DNA of 41,639 nt from a virus. Of this stretch, positions 21,312 through 29,513 are shown one piece after another. Position 1 is the stretch's first letter. Every line of letters begins with the position of its first letter. The notes beneath the pieces were generated by a model that saw only the letters and a list, made by a program, of their open reading frames with translations, was not told the origin of the DNA and did not search any database. Location: the IMG/VR virus record IMGVR_UViG_3300032088_000019, positions 1-41,639 of that record; one strand, written 5' to 3'. The position numbers and the translations under genes are program-made.

Positions 21312-21340
21312 TTGACAAGCGTTTAGTTTACACTCATATT
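21312..21340 (+). promoter_or_regulatory. Strong sigma70 promoter directly before the portal gene
   Basis: A perfect TTGACA (21312-21317), 17-nt spacer, then CATATT (21335-21340). The expected start falls near 21347, which is the portal ATG itself, and no Shine-Dalgarno is present in the gap. The portal mRNA may therefore be leaderless. Confidence 0.65.
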
Positions 21341-21346
21341 ATCGCA

Positions 21347-23443
21347 ATGAGCGAAAAAAACATACTGCGAGTAGTAACGCCTAAGGAACTTGCTGATAAA
21401 GAAGCTGCTGAGGTTAGTTTTGGTATAGCCACAGATACAGACGCACCCAAGTACACTGAGCTGGTATCCCACTTACGAAAAGAGTTCGGTAACGCTCGGA
21501 GCGCACGGTACCAATCCGGCATATCACAGCGCATGATTGACTCATTACGTACTTATAGAGCGCTATATTCCCAAAGTAAAGACAGAGAGATAGGGGCTTT
21601 TGGTGGGTCAAAGGTTCATAGCCGAGTAACAGCTACAAAATGTCGTGGGGCTACCGCGATGCTTAGAGACTTATACCTTTCAGCTTCAGACCAGCCTTGG
21701 GTTCTAGCGCCAACCCCAGTCCCAACTATCCCAGAGAGTATCGCAGCGTCAATATCGGAGATGATTGCTGCTGAGGTAGGTATGCTGCAGGAAGCTGGCA
21801 TACCTATTACACCTGATATTTTAGCTGAGAGGCTAGAGCAGCTTACTCAGCAAGCTGAGCAGAACGCAGTAGCCACCTCTGTAGATGAGGCAGCTAAAAG
21901 TACAGAAGTACTAAACGACATACTTATAGAAGGTGGATACTATAAGGCAATGCGGGAGTTCTTAATCGACCTCCCCATCTTCCCCATCGCTGCCATGAAA
22001 GGTCCTATAGTTAATAACGTGGCTAAAACAAAGTGGGTAGATGGTGTCGCTGAGCTGGTGTATGAACCCCAGATGCAGTGGAAGCGCGTTAGCCCCATGG
22101 ACCTGTACTTCACTCCAGATTCTGGCACTTTAGAACAGTCCTATGTCTTTGAACACATCAAGATGGCTAAGACGGACTTAACGGCACTTATCGGAGTCCC
22201 CGGATACAACGAGGAGGCTATTCGTGCGGTTCTTGATGACTGGGAAGCTAAGCGACAGTCCCAAGAGTGGCGAGGTTGGTTTGAGACAGAGCGGGAAGAC
22301 CTTGAGTCCCGTGATTATTTTACATCTCGTGGCAAGCTAATTGACGCTATTGAGTACCACGGTGTAATTAACGCTGAGATGTTGGCTGAGTACGATGTGA
22401 TACCTAAGTCTGAGGACGGCAAGTATGACTCAGCTGAGATGTACATGGTTGACGTTTGGCTAATTGACTCTCAGGTACTAAAAGTACAGATTAATCCTTC
22501 TCTCGCTATGAAGCCCCCGTACTACGTAACTTCTTTCGAGAAAGTGCCGGGTTCTATATACGGGTATGGTCTTCCAGATATCCTTACAGACATTCAGGAT
22601 GTGTGTAACGCCACTATGAGAGCGCTGGTTAATAACGTGTCCATCTCCTCAGGACCACAGGTCATAGTTAATGACGACCGGCTAGCTCCGGGGGAGGCAG
22701 GCAATGAGTTATACCCGTGGAAGCGCTGGCATATTAGTGACCATCCAGATGGTAGCTCTAAAGGCACACAACCTATTTCGTTCTTCCAGCCGCAGTCAAA
22801 CGCACAGGAGCTGATGGCTATCTACGAGAAGTTCTCAGCCCTTGCTGATGAAGCGTCAGCACTACCAAGATATATGACTGGTGGGTCGGCTGGCGGTGCA
22901 GGACGTACTGCTTCAGGGCTAGCGATGCTAATGGAGAATGCCTCCAAGGTTATGCAGAATGTAGCCGCGAATGTGGACGATGATGTGTTAGACCCTAGTA
23001 TTACTCGTGTATATGAGATGGTTATGCTAACTCAGGGTGATAATAAGATTATCCGTGGCGATGAGAGCATTCAGGTACGAGGTGTAACCGTAGCAGTACA
23101 GCGGGAAACTGACCGCATGCGTAAACTTGAGTTCCTACAGATGACAGCTAATCCTATCGACATGGATATAGTTGGTGCTGATGGTAGGGCTGAAGTACTT
23201 AGAGAAGTTGCTACAGACCTTGGCATGGATGGCAATAAAATTGTACCATCTAATGCTGAGCTTCAGCAGGCTAAACAGCAACAGCAGATGCAGCAGCAGC
23301 AGCAGATGATGATGCAGCAACAACAGATGATGCAGCAACAGGGCGGACAAGGACAGCAAGGACCCAATCCACAAGAGGCTAGGAATCCTGCTATGCAAGC
23401 CCGTGAATCCCAAGAAAATGTAACTAGAGGTATAGTTCAATGA
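21347..23443 (+). CDS. Portal protein
   Basis: A 698-residue protein in the correct place after the large terminase. It has the size and look of large podovirus portals: a helical N-terminal part with QSGISQRMIDSLRTYRALYS, a wing/stem region with P.Y....EKVPGSIYGYGLPD and the conserved MRALVNN helix, and ALPRYMTGG..GAGRTASGLAMLM. The C-terminus ends in a Gln/Met tract (about 640-670, DNA 23262-23340). Portals form the dodecameric DNA gate. Start at ATG 21347 without ribosome site. ATGA overlap with the next gene. Confidence 0.9.
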   Translation: MSEKNILRVVTPKELADKEAAEVSFGIATDTDAPKYTELVSHLRKEFGNARSARYQSGISQRMIDSLRTYRALYSQSKDREIGAFGGSKVHSRVTATKCRGATAMLRDLYLSASDQPWVLAPTPVPTIPESIAASISEMIAAEVGMLQEAGIPITPDILAERLEQLTQQAEQNAVATSVDEAAKSTEVLNDILIEGGYYKAMREFLIDLPIFPIAAMKGPIVNNVAKTKWVDGVAELVYEPQMQWKRVSPMDLYFTPDSGTLEQSYVFEHIKMAKTDLTALIGVPGYNEEAIRAVLDDWEAKRQSQEWRGWFETEREDLESRDYFTSRGKLIDAIEYHGVINAEMLAEYDVIPKSEDGKYDSAEMYMVDVWLIDSQVLKVQINPSLAMKPPYYVTSFEKVPGSIYGYGLPDILTDIQDVCNATMRALVNNVSISSGPQVIVNDDRLAPGEAGNELYPWKRWHISDHPDGSSKGTQPISFFQPQSNAQELMAIYEKFSALADEASALPRYMTGGSAGGAGRTASGLAMLMENASKVMQNVAANVDDDVLDPSITRVYEMVMLTQGDNKIIRGDESIQVRGVTVAVQRETDRMRKLEFLQMTANPIDMDIVGADGRAEVLREVATDLGMDGNKIVPSNAELQQAKQQQQMQQQQQMMMQQQQMMQQQGGQGQQGPNPQEARNPAMQARESQENVTRGIVQ

Positions 23444-23790
23444 GTACATTAGGCGTAACAAACAGCAAAGACTACCCTAAAACTGGCAAGCCGGAAACTC
23501 ACGGTACCGAAAAGTTCATCGAGGGCTACGCCCCCGGAACTAGCGCACCTGAGTATCAACAAACTACTAACGATATGGACTACCCTAAAACTGGGAAGCT
23601 TATGAAGCCTGACCATAAAGGTCACCAGTCTTCAGAGAATACTAGCGATGGTTTCGTGGCTTCTCCTGCTTCGTCTGAGTATCAGCAGGTAACTAATGAT
23701 GACCAGTTTCCTAAAGGTGGAAAGCGCAACATGTTCCCGTCTGAAGGTAAAGGTCCTAACATTCGTGAGCCAATGCCAAAGGAGCTGTAA
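23440..23790 (+). CDS. Repeat protein with (Y/F)PKxGK motifs
   Basis: A 116-residue, Gly/Pro/Ser/Asn-rich, probably disordered protein. Three related units are visible: DYPKTGKPE, DYPKTGKLM and QFPKGGKRN; the last two are each preceded by EYQQ(T/V)TND, so an approximately 41-residue unit has been duplicated. The next protein carries a fourth motif (FPKSGQ). ATGA overlap with the portal and TAATG overlap with the next gene put it in the head operon. Perhaps a minor head or DNA-binding peptide; no family recognised. Confidence 0.7.
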   Translation: MSTLGVTNSKDYPKTGKPETHGTEKFIEGYAPGTSAPEYQQTTNDMDYPKTGKLMKPDHKGHQSSENTSDGFVASPASSEYQQVTNDDQFPKGGKRNMFPSEGKGPNIREPMPKEL

Positions 23791-24065
23791 TGAGCTACTA
23801 CAAACAAGTATCAAGCCCGACTTCTTTTCCGAAGTCTGGTCAGGTATCTAAGATTCGCTCAGAGTCAGCGTCTATTAAGGACTTAAGACTAGGGTCTATG
23901 TATGACGCAGCGGATGTTGGTTCTATCCCACCTTCCTATCGCACCATTGACTGCAACCAATACGCTAAAGAAGCTAGTGAGCGTAGTCGGCAGGGTAAGG
24001 GCGATGAGAAAAATGAGATTCGTACTGAAACATATATCTATGGTACGTACTTGCGTTCTAGATGA
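23790..24065 (+). CDS. Small protein with FPKSG motif
   Basis: A 91-residue protein. Residues 11-16 (FPKSGQ) repeat the motif found three times in the preceding protein. The rest is polar with a DAADVGSIPPSYRTI stretch and a basic region. The gene starts in a TAATG overlap and ends in an ATGA overlap, so the small genes between portal and scaffold are one translational chain. No family recognised; probably virion-associated by position. Confidence 0.65.
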   Translation: MSYYKQVSSPTSFPKSGQVSKIRSESASIKDLRLGSMYDAADVGSIPPSYRTIDCNQYAKEASERSRQGKGDEKNEIRTETYIYGTYLRSR

Positions 24066-24283
24066 AACTCGGTAAAGATATAGCTATAGCAGTTGCTGAT
24101 ATACCGGATGTCTACATACAAAAAGTACTGTCTGTTGTTGATGCGATTGAGAAGAAGCAGGTCGAGGCTATGCTAACTGCTGAGCCGAAAGACTTGTTAC
24201 CATTGCAGAAGTCGGTGCAGACCTTAAGGCAGCTACGTAAGGCTGTTGAAAGCGCACCGGAAGAAGCTAAACTTTATAAATAG
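24062..24283 (+). CDS. Small helical protein of the head operon
   Basis: A 73-residue, all-helical and charged protein (VYIQKVLSVVDAIEKKQVEA, LQKSVQTLRQLRKAVESAP) likely to form a helical hairpin or coiled coil. ATGA overlap upstream; the scaffold gene follows 11 bp later with its own GAGGA site. It could assist head assembly together with the scaffold. No family recognised. Confidence 0.65.
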   Translation: MKLGKDIAIAVADIPDVYIQKVLSVVDAIEKKQVEAMLTAEPKDLLPLQKSVQTLRQLRKAVESAPEEAKLYK

Positions 24284-24294
24284 AGGAATACCTA

Positions 24295-25341
24295 ATGACT
24301 GAAGCAGCAGCTCAGGTCAAGGCTCCGCCAAAGCAAGCACAGAAAGAAATAGCTGACGCGGAACGCATGCACAAGGAATTGTACCCGTCAAAGGACATCA
24401 CTTTAGATGACAACAGCCAAGATGAAATTGATGAGCTAGTAAGCTCATTAGAAGAGTCAGAACCATCTAAAGTCACCCCAGTAGCTGAAGTAGCTGAAAT
24501 AGTAAGCACTCCCGATAGTAAGCCTAGGGAAGACTGGAAGCAGAAGTACTACACCTTACAGGGCAAGTACGATGCCGAAGTGCCGCGCTTAAGTAGTGAG
24601 CTACGTGACCTTAAGGGTCAGATTAGCGAGATATCCTCACGCCAAGCCGCGCCTGTAGAGGAAGTATCTCCCCAGACTGTAGGTCATTCATTAATTACTG
24701 AAGAAGAAGTCGAACTCTACGGAGAGGACTTCATTGATGTAGTAGGTCGCCGCGCACAGGAAATCGCTCAAGCACGGGAGAGTGGTACCATAGCTGAGCT
24801 GCGGAATGAGATAGCGAATATTAAAGGCACAGTCAACGATACAGGCAAACGTATTGAACGGACTGAGCAAGAAAGTTTTTACGTTAAGCTCGATAGACAG
24901 CTCGAAGACTGGCGTGAAATAAATGTTGAACCAGAGTTTGTTGGCTGGTTGGACACAGTAATTCCCGAAACACGGGGATTAACTAGGAAATCTGTGTTGA
25001 TGGATGCGTTTAATAGTGGTAATGTCGAAGATACTGCGAACGTGTTCAGAACATATAAGTCCGCAAAGCAGGGAAACGCTCAACCCTCTGCGAGCAACAT
25101 GGTAGGTCAACCCGCTGACAAAGCGACACTTGATTTAAACCAATATGTAGCTCCATCAGCAGGTCAAGGTAGCCCCCAAGGTAATACTGGCGAGAAAACC
25201 TCCCAGAAAATTTGGACCCAGCAGGAAATCGCTTCGTTCTATGCAGATGTTCGTCAAGGTAAATTTAGGAAACGTCCTGAAGATAAATCCAAGATTGAAC
25301 AAGCAATAGTAAACGCTAGCGCACAGGGCAGGGTTCGTTAA
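24295..25341 (+). CDS. Putative scaffolding protein
   Basis: A 348-residue acidic protein immediately before the major capsid gene, the usual place for the scaffold. Acidic disordered N-terminus (DDNSQDEIDELVSSLEESE), a coiled-coil middle (WKQKYYTLQGKYDAEVPRLS, continuing LRDLKGQISEI; later IAELRNEIANIKGTV), a globular part near 200-260, and a Gln/Gly-rich linker leading to a basic C-terminal helix (FYADVRQGKFRKRPEDK). Basic C-terminal helices bind coat protein in P22-type scaffolds. Identification rests on order, charge and coiled coil. Confidence 0.75.
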   Translation: MTEAAAQVKAPPKQAQKEIADAERMHKELYPSKDITLDDNSQDEIDELVSSLEESEPSKVTPVAEVAEIVSTPDSKPREDWKQKYYTLQGKYDAEVPRLSSELRDLKGQISEISSRQAAPVEEVSPQTVGHSLITEEEVELYGEDFIDVVGRRAQEIAQARESGTIAELRNEIANIKGTVNDTGKRIERTEQESFYVKLDRQLEDWREINVEPEFVGWLDTVIPETRGLTRKSVLMDAFNSGNVEDTANVFRTYKSAKQGNAQPSASNMVGQPADKATLDLNQYVAPSAGQGSPQGNTGEKTSQKIWTQQEIASFYADVRQGKFRKRPEDKSKIEQAIVNASAQGRVR

Positions 25342-25370
25342 AATAAATTTAACCCTATAAGGCTATTAAC

Positions 25371-26345
25371 ATGACTACAATTACTCCCGGCTTTACTTTT
25401 CCGATTGGTACCGACCAGCCCGGCGCAACTCCCGGCGCTGCCGCACCTAACCAATTCTATGGTGGTACTTTCATACCAAGCCTATGGTCAGGCAAACTCG
25501 TAGAGAAATTCTATGATGCAACTGTACTAGCGGCAATTTCTAACACTGACTACGAGGGTGAAATCTCAAAGTTCGGTGATAACATTATCATCCGTAACAA
25601 ACCTTCAGTCACTATTCAGGCATACACCGCTGGTGCAGAGCTTGTTAGTGAGCGTCCTAGTGCGGACACTGTAAACCTGCCAATTGACCAAGGTAAGTAT
25701 TGGGCAACTGAGCTTGACGATGTTATGGAAATTCAGTCTGACATCGACCAGCTGTCAATGTGGGCAGATGACGCATCTGAGCAGATGAAGATTGAGATTG
25801 ATACCGATGTATTAGCGTTCTTAGAAGACAAAGCTGACGCAGCGAACAAAGGCGCAACGGCTGGTCGTAAGTCGGCTTCTATTGACCTCGGTGTAACTAC
25901 GGCTCCTCTGACCATTGATAAGAGCAACGTGATTGATATTATCATTCGCGCTTCTCAGGCTCTGGATGAGAACAATGTCCCTGAGTCAGGTCGTTGGATT
26001 GTTATCCCTGCTTGGGTAGCATCACGTATCAAGAACTCCGAACTGAAAGATGCATCATTGACCGGTGACGGCGCAAGCATCCTTCGTAACGGTCGTCTTG
26101 GTCAGATTGACCGCTTTACTCTGTACATGTCTAACCTTCTGCCACAGGCTACTGTCGGTGCTAATGAAGAGTACACAGTATATTTCGGTCATTCAGTAGG
26201 CTTGACCTTCGCATCACAGGTAACCAAAGTTGAAACTCTGCGTTCAGAGAAGACTTTCGGTACCATCATGCGTGGTCTGCAGGTCTATGGTCGTCAGGTT
26301 GTAAAGCCTGTCGGTCTTGGTCAAATTATCTGCACGCCTAACTAG
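25371..26345 (+). CDS. Major capsid protein
   Basis: A 324-residue protein after the scaffold. Typical coat features: N-terminal arm rich in Thr/Pro/Gly, then LWSGKLVEKFYDATVLAAISN, GDNIIIRNKP, a spine-helix-like region (IDVLAFLEDK area) and late beta strands (GRWIVIPAWVAS, RFTLYMSNLLP, GLTFASQVTKVETLRSE) ending in GLQVYGRQVVKP, consistent with an HK97-type coat fold. Codons look more optimised (GGT, CGT) than in neighbours, fitting high expression. A terminator-like hairpin follows directly. Confidence 0.9.
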   Translation: MTTITPGFTFPIGTDQPGATPGAAAPNQFYGGTFIPSLWSGKLVEKFYDATVLAAISNTDYEGEISKFGDNIIIRNKPSVTIQAYTAGAELVSERPSADTVNLPIDQGKYWATELDDVMEIQSDIDQLSMWADDASEQMKIEIDTDVLAFLEDKADAANKGATAGRKSASIDLGVTTAPLTIDKSNVIDIIIRASQALDENNVPESGRWIVIPAWVASRIKNSELKDASLTGDGASILRNGRLGQIDRFTLYMSNLLPQATVGANEEYTVYFGHSVGLTFASQVTKVETLRSEKTFGTIMRGLQVYGRQVVKPVGLGQIICTPN

Positions 26346-26354
26346 GAAACAAGT

Positions 26355-26384
26355 AGGGGTGGCTTAACCGCCACCCCTCTTTCC
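26355..26384 (+). terminator. Terminator or attenuator after the capsid gene
   Basis: Perfect 9-bp stem AGGGGTGGC/GCCACCCCT over a 6-nt loop, then CTTTCC. The short T run suggests partial termination, lowering expression of neck genes relative to capsid. Confidence 0.7.
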
Positions 26385-26386
26385 TC

Positions 26387-26737
26387 ATGGCATGGACTAT
26401 AAATGAAGCAATAGCGTCAATCAGAGAAATCCTCAAAGATGAGGTATCTGATGCTTACCGCTATTCTGATGAATCACTAATCCGAATTATGAATATCGGA
26501 TTTACTGAGCTACACACTAAACGCCCTGATGCATTTATTGTTAGCGAGCCGTGGACTGTTGCTAAAGTTAGTGATATGGATGCGGAGTTTCCTGTCGCAC
26601 TAAATTTCTTTAACCCGATTATCTACTTCGTATGTGGCTACGCTGAGCTGCGCGATGATGAATATTCACGGGACCAACGTGCTGCTATCCTACTAGAACA
26701 GTTTAGGATGGAAGTTACAGGGGATAAACGTGTCTAA
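26387..26737 (+). CDS. Head-tail adaptor (DUF6682-like)
   Basis: A 116-residue helical protein. The pattern INEAIASIREILKDE, YRYSDESLIRIMNIGFTELHTKRPD and a later YFVCGYAELRDDEYSRDQRA fits small phage adaptor proteins of the DUF6682 type, which dock under the portal. It is the first gene after the capsid hairpin. No Shine-Dalgarno is visible between the hairpin and ATG, so translation may depend on RNA structure or upstream flow. Overlaps the next gene by 8 bp. Confidence 0.7.
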   Translation: MAWTINEAIASIREILKDEVSDAYRYSDESLIRIMNIGFTELHTKRPDAFIVSEPWTVAKVSDMDAEFPVALNFFNPIIYFVCGYAELRDDEYSRDQRAAILLEQFRMEVTGDKRV

Positions 26738-27440
26738 CAGCGACTATAGGGACGGAATTGAGGACGACTGCAACGGTACCCTTCTTGAGATACTTGAGGA
26801 GATAGCCCCTAAGATACCCGGCGCGGTTACTCAGTACATACAGAAAGAACTGGTTTACTCGGTTAGAGAGTACTTCCGCCTGTCACAGTCGTGGCTAGAG
26901 TACCTTCGCCTACCAGCGCTAAACCAGAACATGATGCCGTATAATGTTAACCCTGTGGATAACAGCAACAGTAAGGTATACGCCATACTTGGTTTAACTC
27001 GTAATGGGCTACCCCTACACCGTGGCGCGGTTAATAATGTTACAACTGAGTTCGGTGCTAGGTTCGATGGCTCGATTACAAAGAACTCTTCCCCTCGCGC
27101 CTACTACTGCAATCCACCAGCAACCATATACTTCCTGTCAAATATACCAGACGGTGTAGAAGTAGATAACTTAATTGCTCAAGTTTCTTTAGTACCACTA
27201 ACAACAAACTTAAGTAACATGAGTATGCCAGAGTGGATTATTGAGCAGAATCGTGAGGGTATAATTGCTACAGCAATGTCTAGAATGTACCGTGAGATTA
27301 ACAAGCCGTACACTAGCAAGACTGACGCTGAGTACTATGGAAGGCTATCTAGATACTATATTGCGCAAGCTAAAGTTATGGCACAGAAGAACTACGGCAA
27401 TGGTGAGCACCAGTGGATGTTCCCAAGGGCGACTAGATGA
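26730..27440 (+). CDS. Neck/tail adaptor-like protein
   Basis: A 236-residue protein beginning at GTG inside the previous gene. A helical N-terminus (LLEILEEIAPKIPGAVTQYI, SVREYFRLSQSW) leads to a beta domain with PPATIYFLSNIPDG and IAQVSLVPLTT, then a helical end (EWIIEQNREGIIATAMSRMY). This layout is seen in tail tube or adaptor proteins of short-tailed phages (T7 gp11-like in position). Recognition is by layout rather than by signature, so the exact role is inferred. Confidence 0.6.
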   Translation: MSNSDYRDGIEDDCNGTLLEILEEIAPKIPGAVTQYIQKELVYSVREYFRLSQSWLEYLRLPALNQNMMPYNVNPVDNSNSKVYAILGLTRNGLPLHRGAVNNVTTEFGARFDGSITKNSSPRAYYCNPPATIYFLSNIPDGVEVDNLIAQVSLVPLTTNLSNMSMPEWIIEQNREGIIATAMSRMYREINKPYTSKTDAEYYGRLSRYYIAQAKVMAQKNYGNGEHQWMFPRATR

Positions 27441-27868
27441 GTGGTCATAACCAGATACTTCCAACGTATAGACAAAAAATGCTACTCGGGCAGGTTAGCT
27501 GGTCCGTTGCTACAATACGCTGCCTAGCACTTACTATAAAGTTGGGCGAGGCTGATATAGAAAATAATGTGTATACCTATGTGGCGGATTTACCTTCTGA
27601 TGATGTACTGGATGTACCCAGTGACATCGTTACGAATACGGCTGTAAGCTCCCTTGGTGTTGCGGAGTGTTCGGATATTGTTTTTACTGGACTTACTTCT
27701 GGTTCAAGAACCGTCCAGAGCTTTGTAATTTATGAAGATACTGGCGCTAGTAGTACAGACTTACTTATAGCCTATATCCCGTTAGCTAGCGGAATGCCAT
27801 TTACAGCAGGTGGGGGCATTACAACTCTTTCACGACCGTCAGGTGAAGCGGGGTTCTTCCGTGCTTAG
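27437..27868 (+). CDS. Virion protein of unknown role
   Basis: A 143-residue beta-rich protein (TYVADLPSDDVLDVPSDIVT, SRTVQSFVIYEDTG, DLLIAYIPLASGMPFTAGGG). No membrane segment or enzymatic motif. The composition and the repeated 'IVYEDTG...LIAYI' pattern are typical of small neck or fibre-base proteins. ATGA overlap with the adaptor gene. No family recognised. Confidence 0.65.
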   Translation: MSGHNQILPTYRQKMLLGQVSWSVATIRCLALTIKLGEADIENNVYTYVADLPSDDVLDVPSDIVTNTAVSSLGVAECSDIVFTGLTSGSRTVQSFVIYEDTGASSTDLLIAYIPLASGMPFTAGGGITTLSRPSGEAGFFRA

Positions 27869-28085
27869 TGGTATAAACTCAGCAGCTGTTAACTCATACC
27901 CAATTAACGGTGGTAAGCAGGTTATTGTATCTACTAGCGTACAGGCTTTTTACTGGGAAGATTCCATAGTTTACGCTTTTAGTGTTAATGAGAATGTAAA
28001 CACTGAGTGTGTAGCGATAGACTTCCTGCCCCGCGAAAATCGTACTGCATCCCTCCAATCACGTTCAAGCACGTTGTGTTGCTAA
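27861..28085 (+). CDS. Small virion-operon protein, possibly frameshifted
   Basis: A 74-residue protein if GTG 27861 is used (8-bp overlap with the previous gene); an alternative GTG at 27810 would add 17 codons. The middle has ITSVQAFYWEDS-like beta character and the end RENRTASLQSRSS, followed by two Cys. The last dozen residues look out of character, and the adjoining frame continues with hydrophobic sequence, so a frameshift or sequencing error near 28035 is possible. It ends in TAATG with the next gene. Confidence 0.5.
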   Translation: MLSGINSAAVNSYPINGGKQVIVSTSVQAFYWEDSIVYAFSVNENVNTECVAIDFLPRENRTASLQSRSSTLCC

Positions 28086-28405
28086 TGACTGTCTTAAGTA
28101 CATACACTAAACAAACTATAGAGAAGAAACGCTATAGAGTTGACTACAGCCGATGGCTTAACCAACCTACTGAGCGGATTGAATCTTATGAGGAACCAAT
28201 AGTTACTGTATTGAACTCTTCTACAGTACTTCCTGATAGTTTGCTTGTTACTATTGATTTTCTTGTACTAGAGAATCAAGCACTTGAGTATGTTGTAGCT
28301 AATGGCGAAAATAATATCCATTACAGAGTGTCAATAGTTATGACTACGACAGAGGACCAGATTGTTGAGACATCTATAGACTTCAGGATTAGAAACTATG
28401 AGTAG
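28085..28405 (+). CDS. Small virion protein with YxxDYSxWL motif
   Basis: A 106-residue protein. I use the ATG at 28085, which overlaps the preceding stop (TAATG), rather than an upstream in-frame ATG. YTKQTIEKKRYRVDYSRWL followed by a beta sandwich-like rest (VLPDSLLVTIDFLVL, NIHYRVSIVMTTTED) resembles the common phage pattern K.P.....Y.vDWs.WL, found in small head-fibre or neck-associated proteins. Overlaps the collar-type fibre gene by 8 bp. Confidence 0.6.
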   Translation: MTVLSTYTKQTIEKKRYRVDYSRWLNQPTERIESYEEPIVTVLNSSTVLPDSLLVTIDFLVLENQALEYVVANGENNIHYRVSIVMTTTEDQIVETSIDFRIRNYE

Positions 28406-29513
28406 GCTAGTATTCAGAAATCGAGTGAGTGTAGCTCTGGCTAATAATCAGAACACTGGAGGAGTAGAACCAAACTATAGTTCTACGGATACAGAGTTCT
28501 GGGTTGATGGGACTGGTACTGAGTTTCCTCCAGCGTCTGTGGGCATACTTAACGAATTTTTCATATCTATAAATAACCAAGCTGGTGTAACTGAAATTTG
28601 CTTGGTCACTGAAAGGACAGCCAATAAGCTAACTGTTTTACGAGGTCAGGATGATACTCTCGCAGTCGCATGGAACGTAGGCGACTTGGTGGAGATGCGA
28701 CCCCACGCTGGTAGTATGGATAGGATGCTACAAAACCGAGATGATAAACTTATTGGTCCACTTGACGCTAATGACCAAGATATTACTGACCCAGCTATAC
28801 GGGGGGGTTCAAGTTTTGGTATGGACATTAAGGCTACTGATGGTCTAGCGAGTAATACCTTAGTAGTTCCTCCTAATGGAGCACCAGTGACTATAGGGGG
28901 TTATGCGGTATGGACAACAAAAGAACACCCAGAGGATGACTCGCGGTATTACAACCCACCCGGAAGCATTATAATGTGGAACGGGGAGATTGCTCCCCCT
29001 GACTGGGCTTTGTGTGATGGCAAACCACCACCGGGTGGTGGTATTAAGCCTACTCCTGACTTGCGTGCTAGATTTATAATGGGCTGGAACTCTGGCGATG
29101 GTGCCTATCCCAAAGTTGCGGGCGCTCCTGCTGAGACAGAGACTATGCTCGCTGAAGCTGGAGACTATCTTCGTACAGTTACTGAACAACTGGGTCATAA
29201 CCATACGGGGCTGGTAGGGGACCATGCACTAACCGAAGCAGAGATGCCTTCGCATAGACATGACATCGTAACCGTGGATAATGAGTCTGGTGGTGGTTAT
29301 CCAGCTACAGGTGATATAAAAGACTACACAAAGGGGGGAGAGACCCAGTATACCGGCGGTGACGGTACACAAATCCCCGGTAATGGTTTACCACATGACC
29401 ATACTATTGATACTGACGGCGCACATAATCACACGCTTGATAAGGATGACCTAACACCGTATGTTGTTCTGGCTTTTATAATTAAATTGAACGCTGCGGG
29501 ACAAGTGCCATGA
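28398..29513 (+). CDS. Tail collar-type fibre protein
   Basis: A 371-residue protein. The N-terminal 120 residues are a beta domain shared in pattern with the next protein. From about 195, PPGSIIMWNGEIAPPDWALC with DGKPP and PDLRARFIMGW is the phage tail collar domain (microcystin-dependent protein type). A His-rich metal-binding stretch follows (GHNHTGLVGDHALTEAEMPSH, also GLPHDH and GAHNHTL), as in T4-like fibre needles where His pairs hold iron, and the end is PYVVLAFIIKL. Likely part of a host-binding fibre. Confidence 0.85.
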   Translation: MSRLVFRNRVSVALANNQNTGGVEPNYSSTDTEFWVDGTGTEFPPASVGILNEFFISINNQAGVTEICLVTERTANKLTVLRGQDDTLAVAWNVGDLVEMRPHAGSMDRMLQNRDDKLIGPLDANDQDITDPAIRGGSSFGMDIKATDGLASNTLVVPPNGAPVTIGGYAVWTTKEHPEDDSRYYNPPGSIIMWNGEIAPPDWALCDGKPPPGGGIKPTPDLRARFIMGWNSGDGAYPKVAGAPAETETMLAEAGDYLRTVTEQLGHNHTGLVGDHALTEAEMPSHRHDIVTVDNESGGGYPATGDIKDYTKGGETQYTGGDGTQIPGNGLPHDHTIDTDGAHNHTLDKDDLTPYVVLAFIIKLNAAGQVP

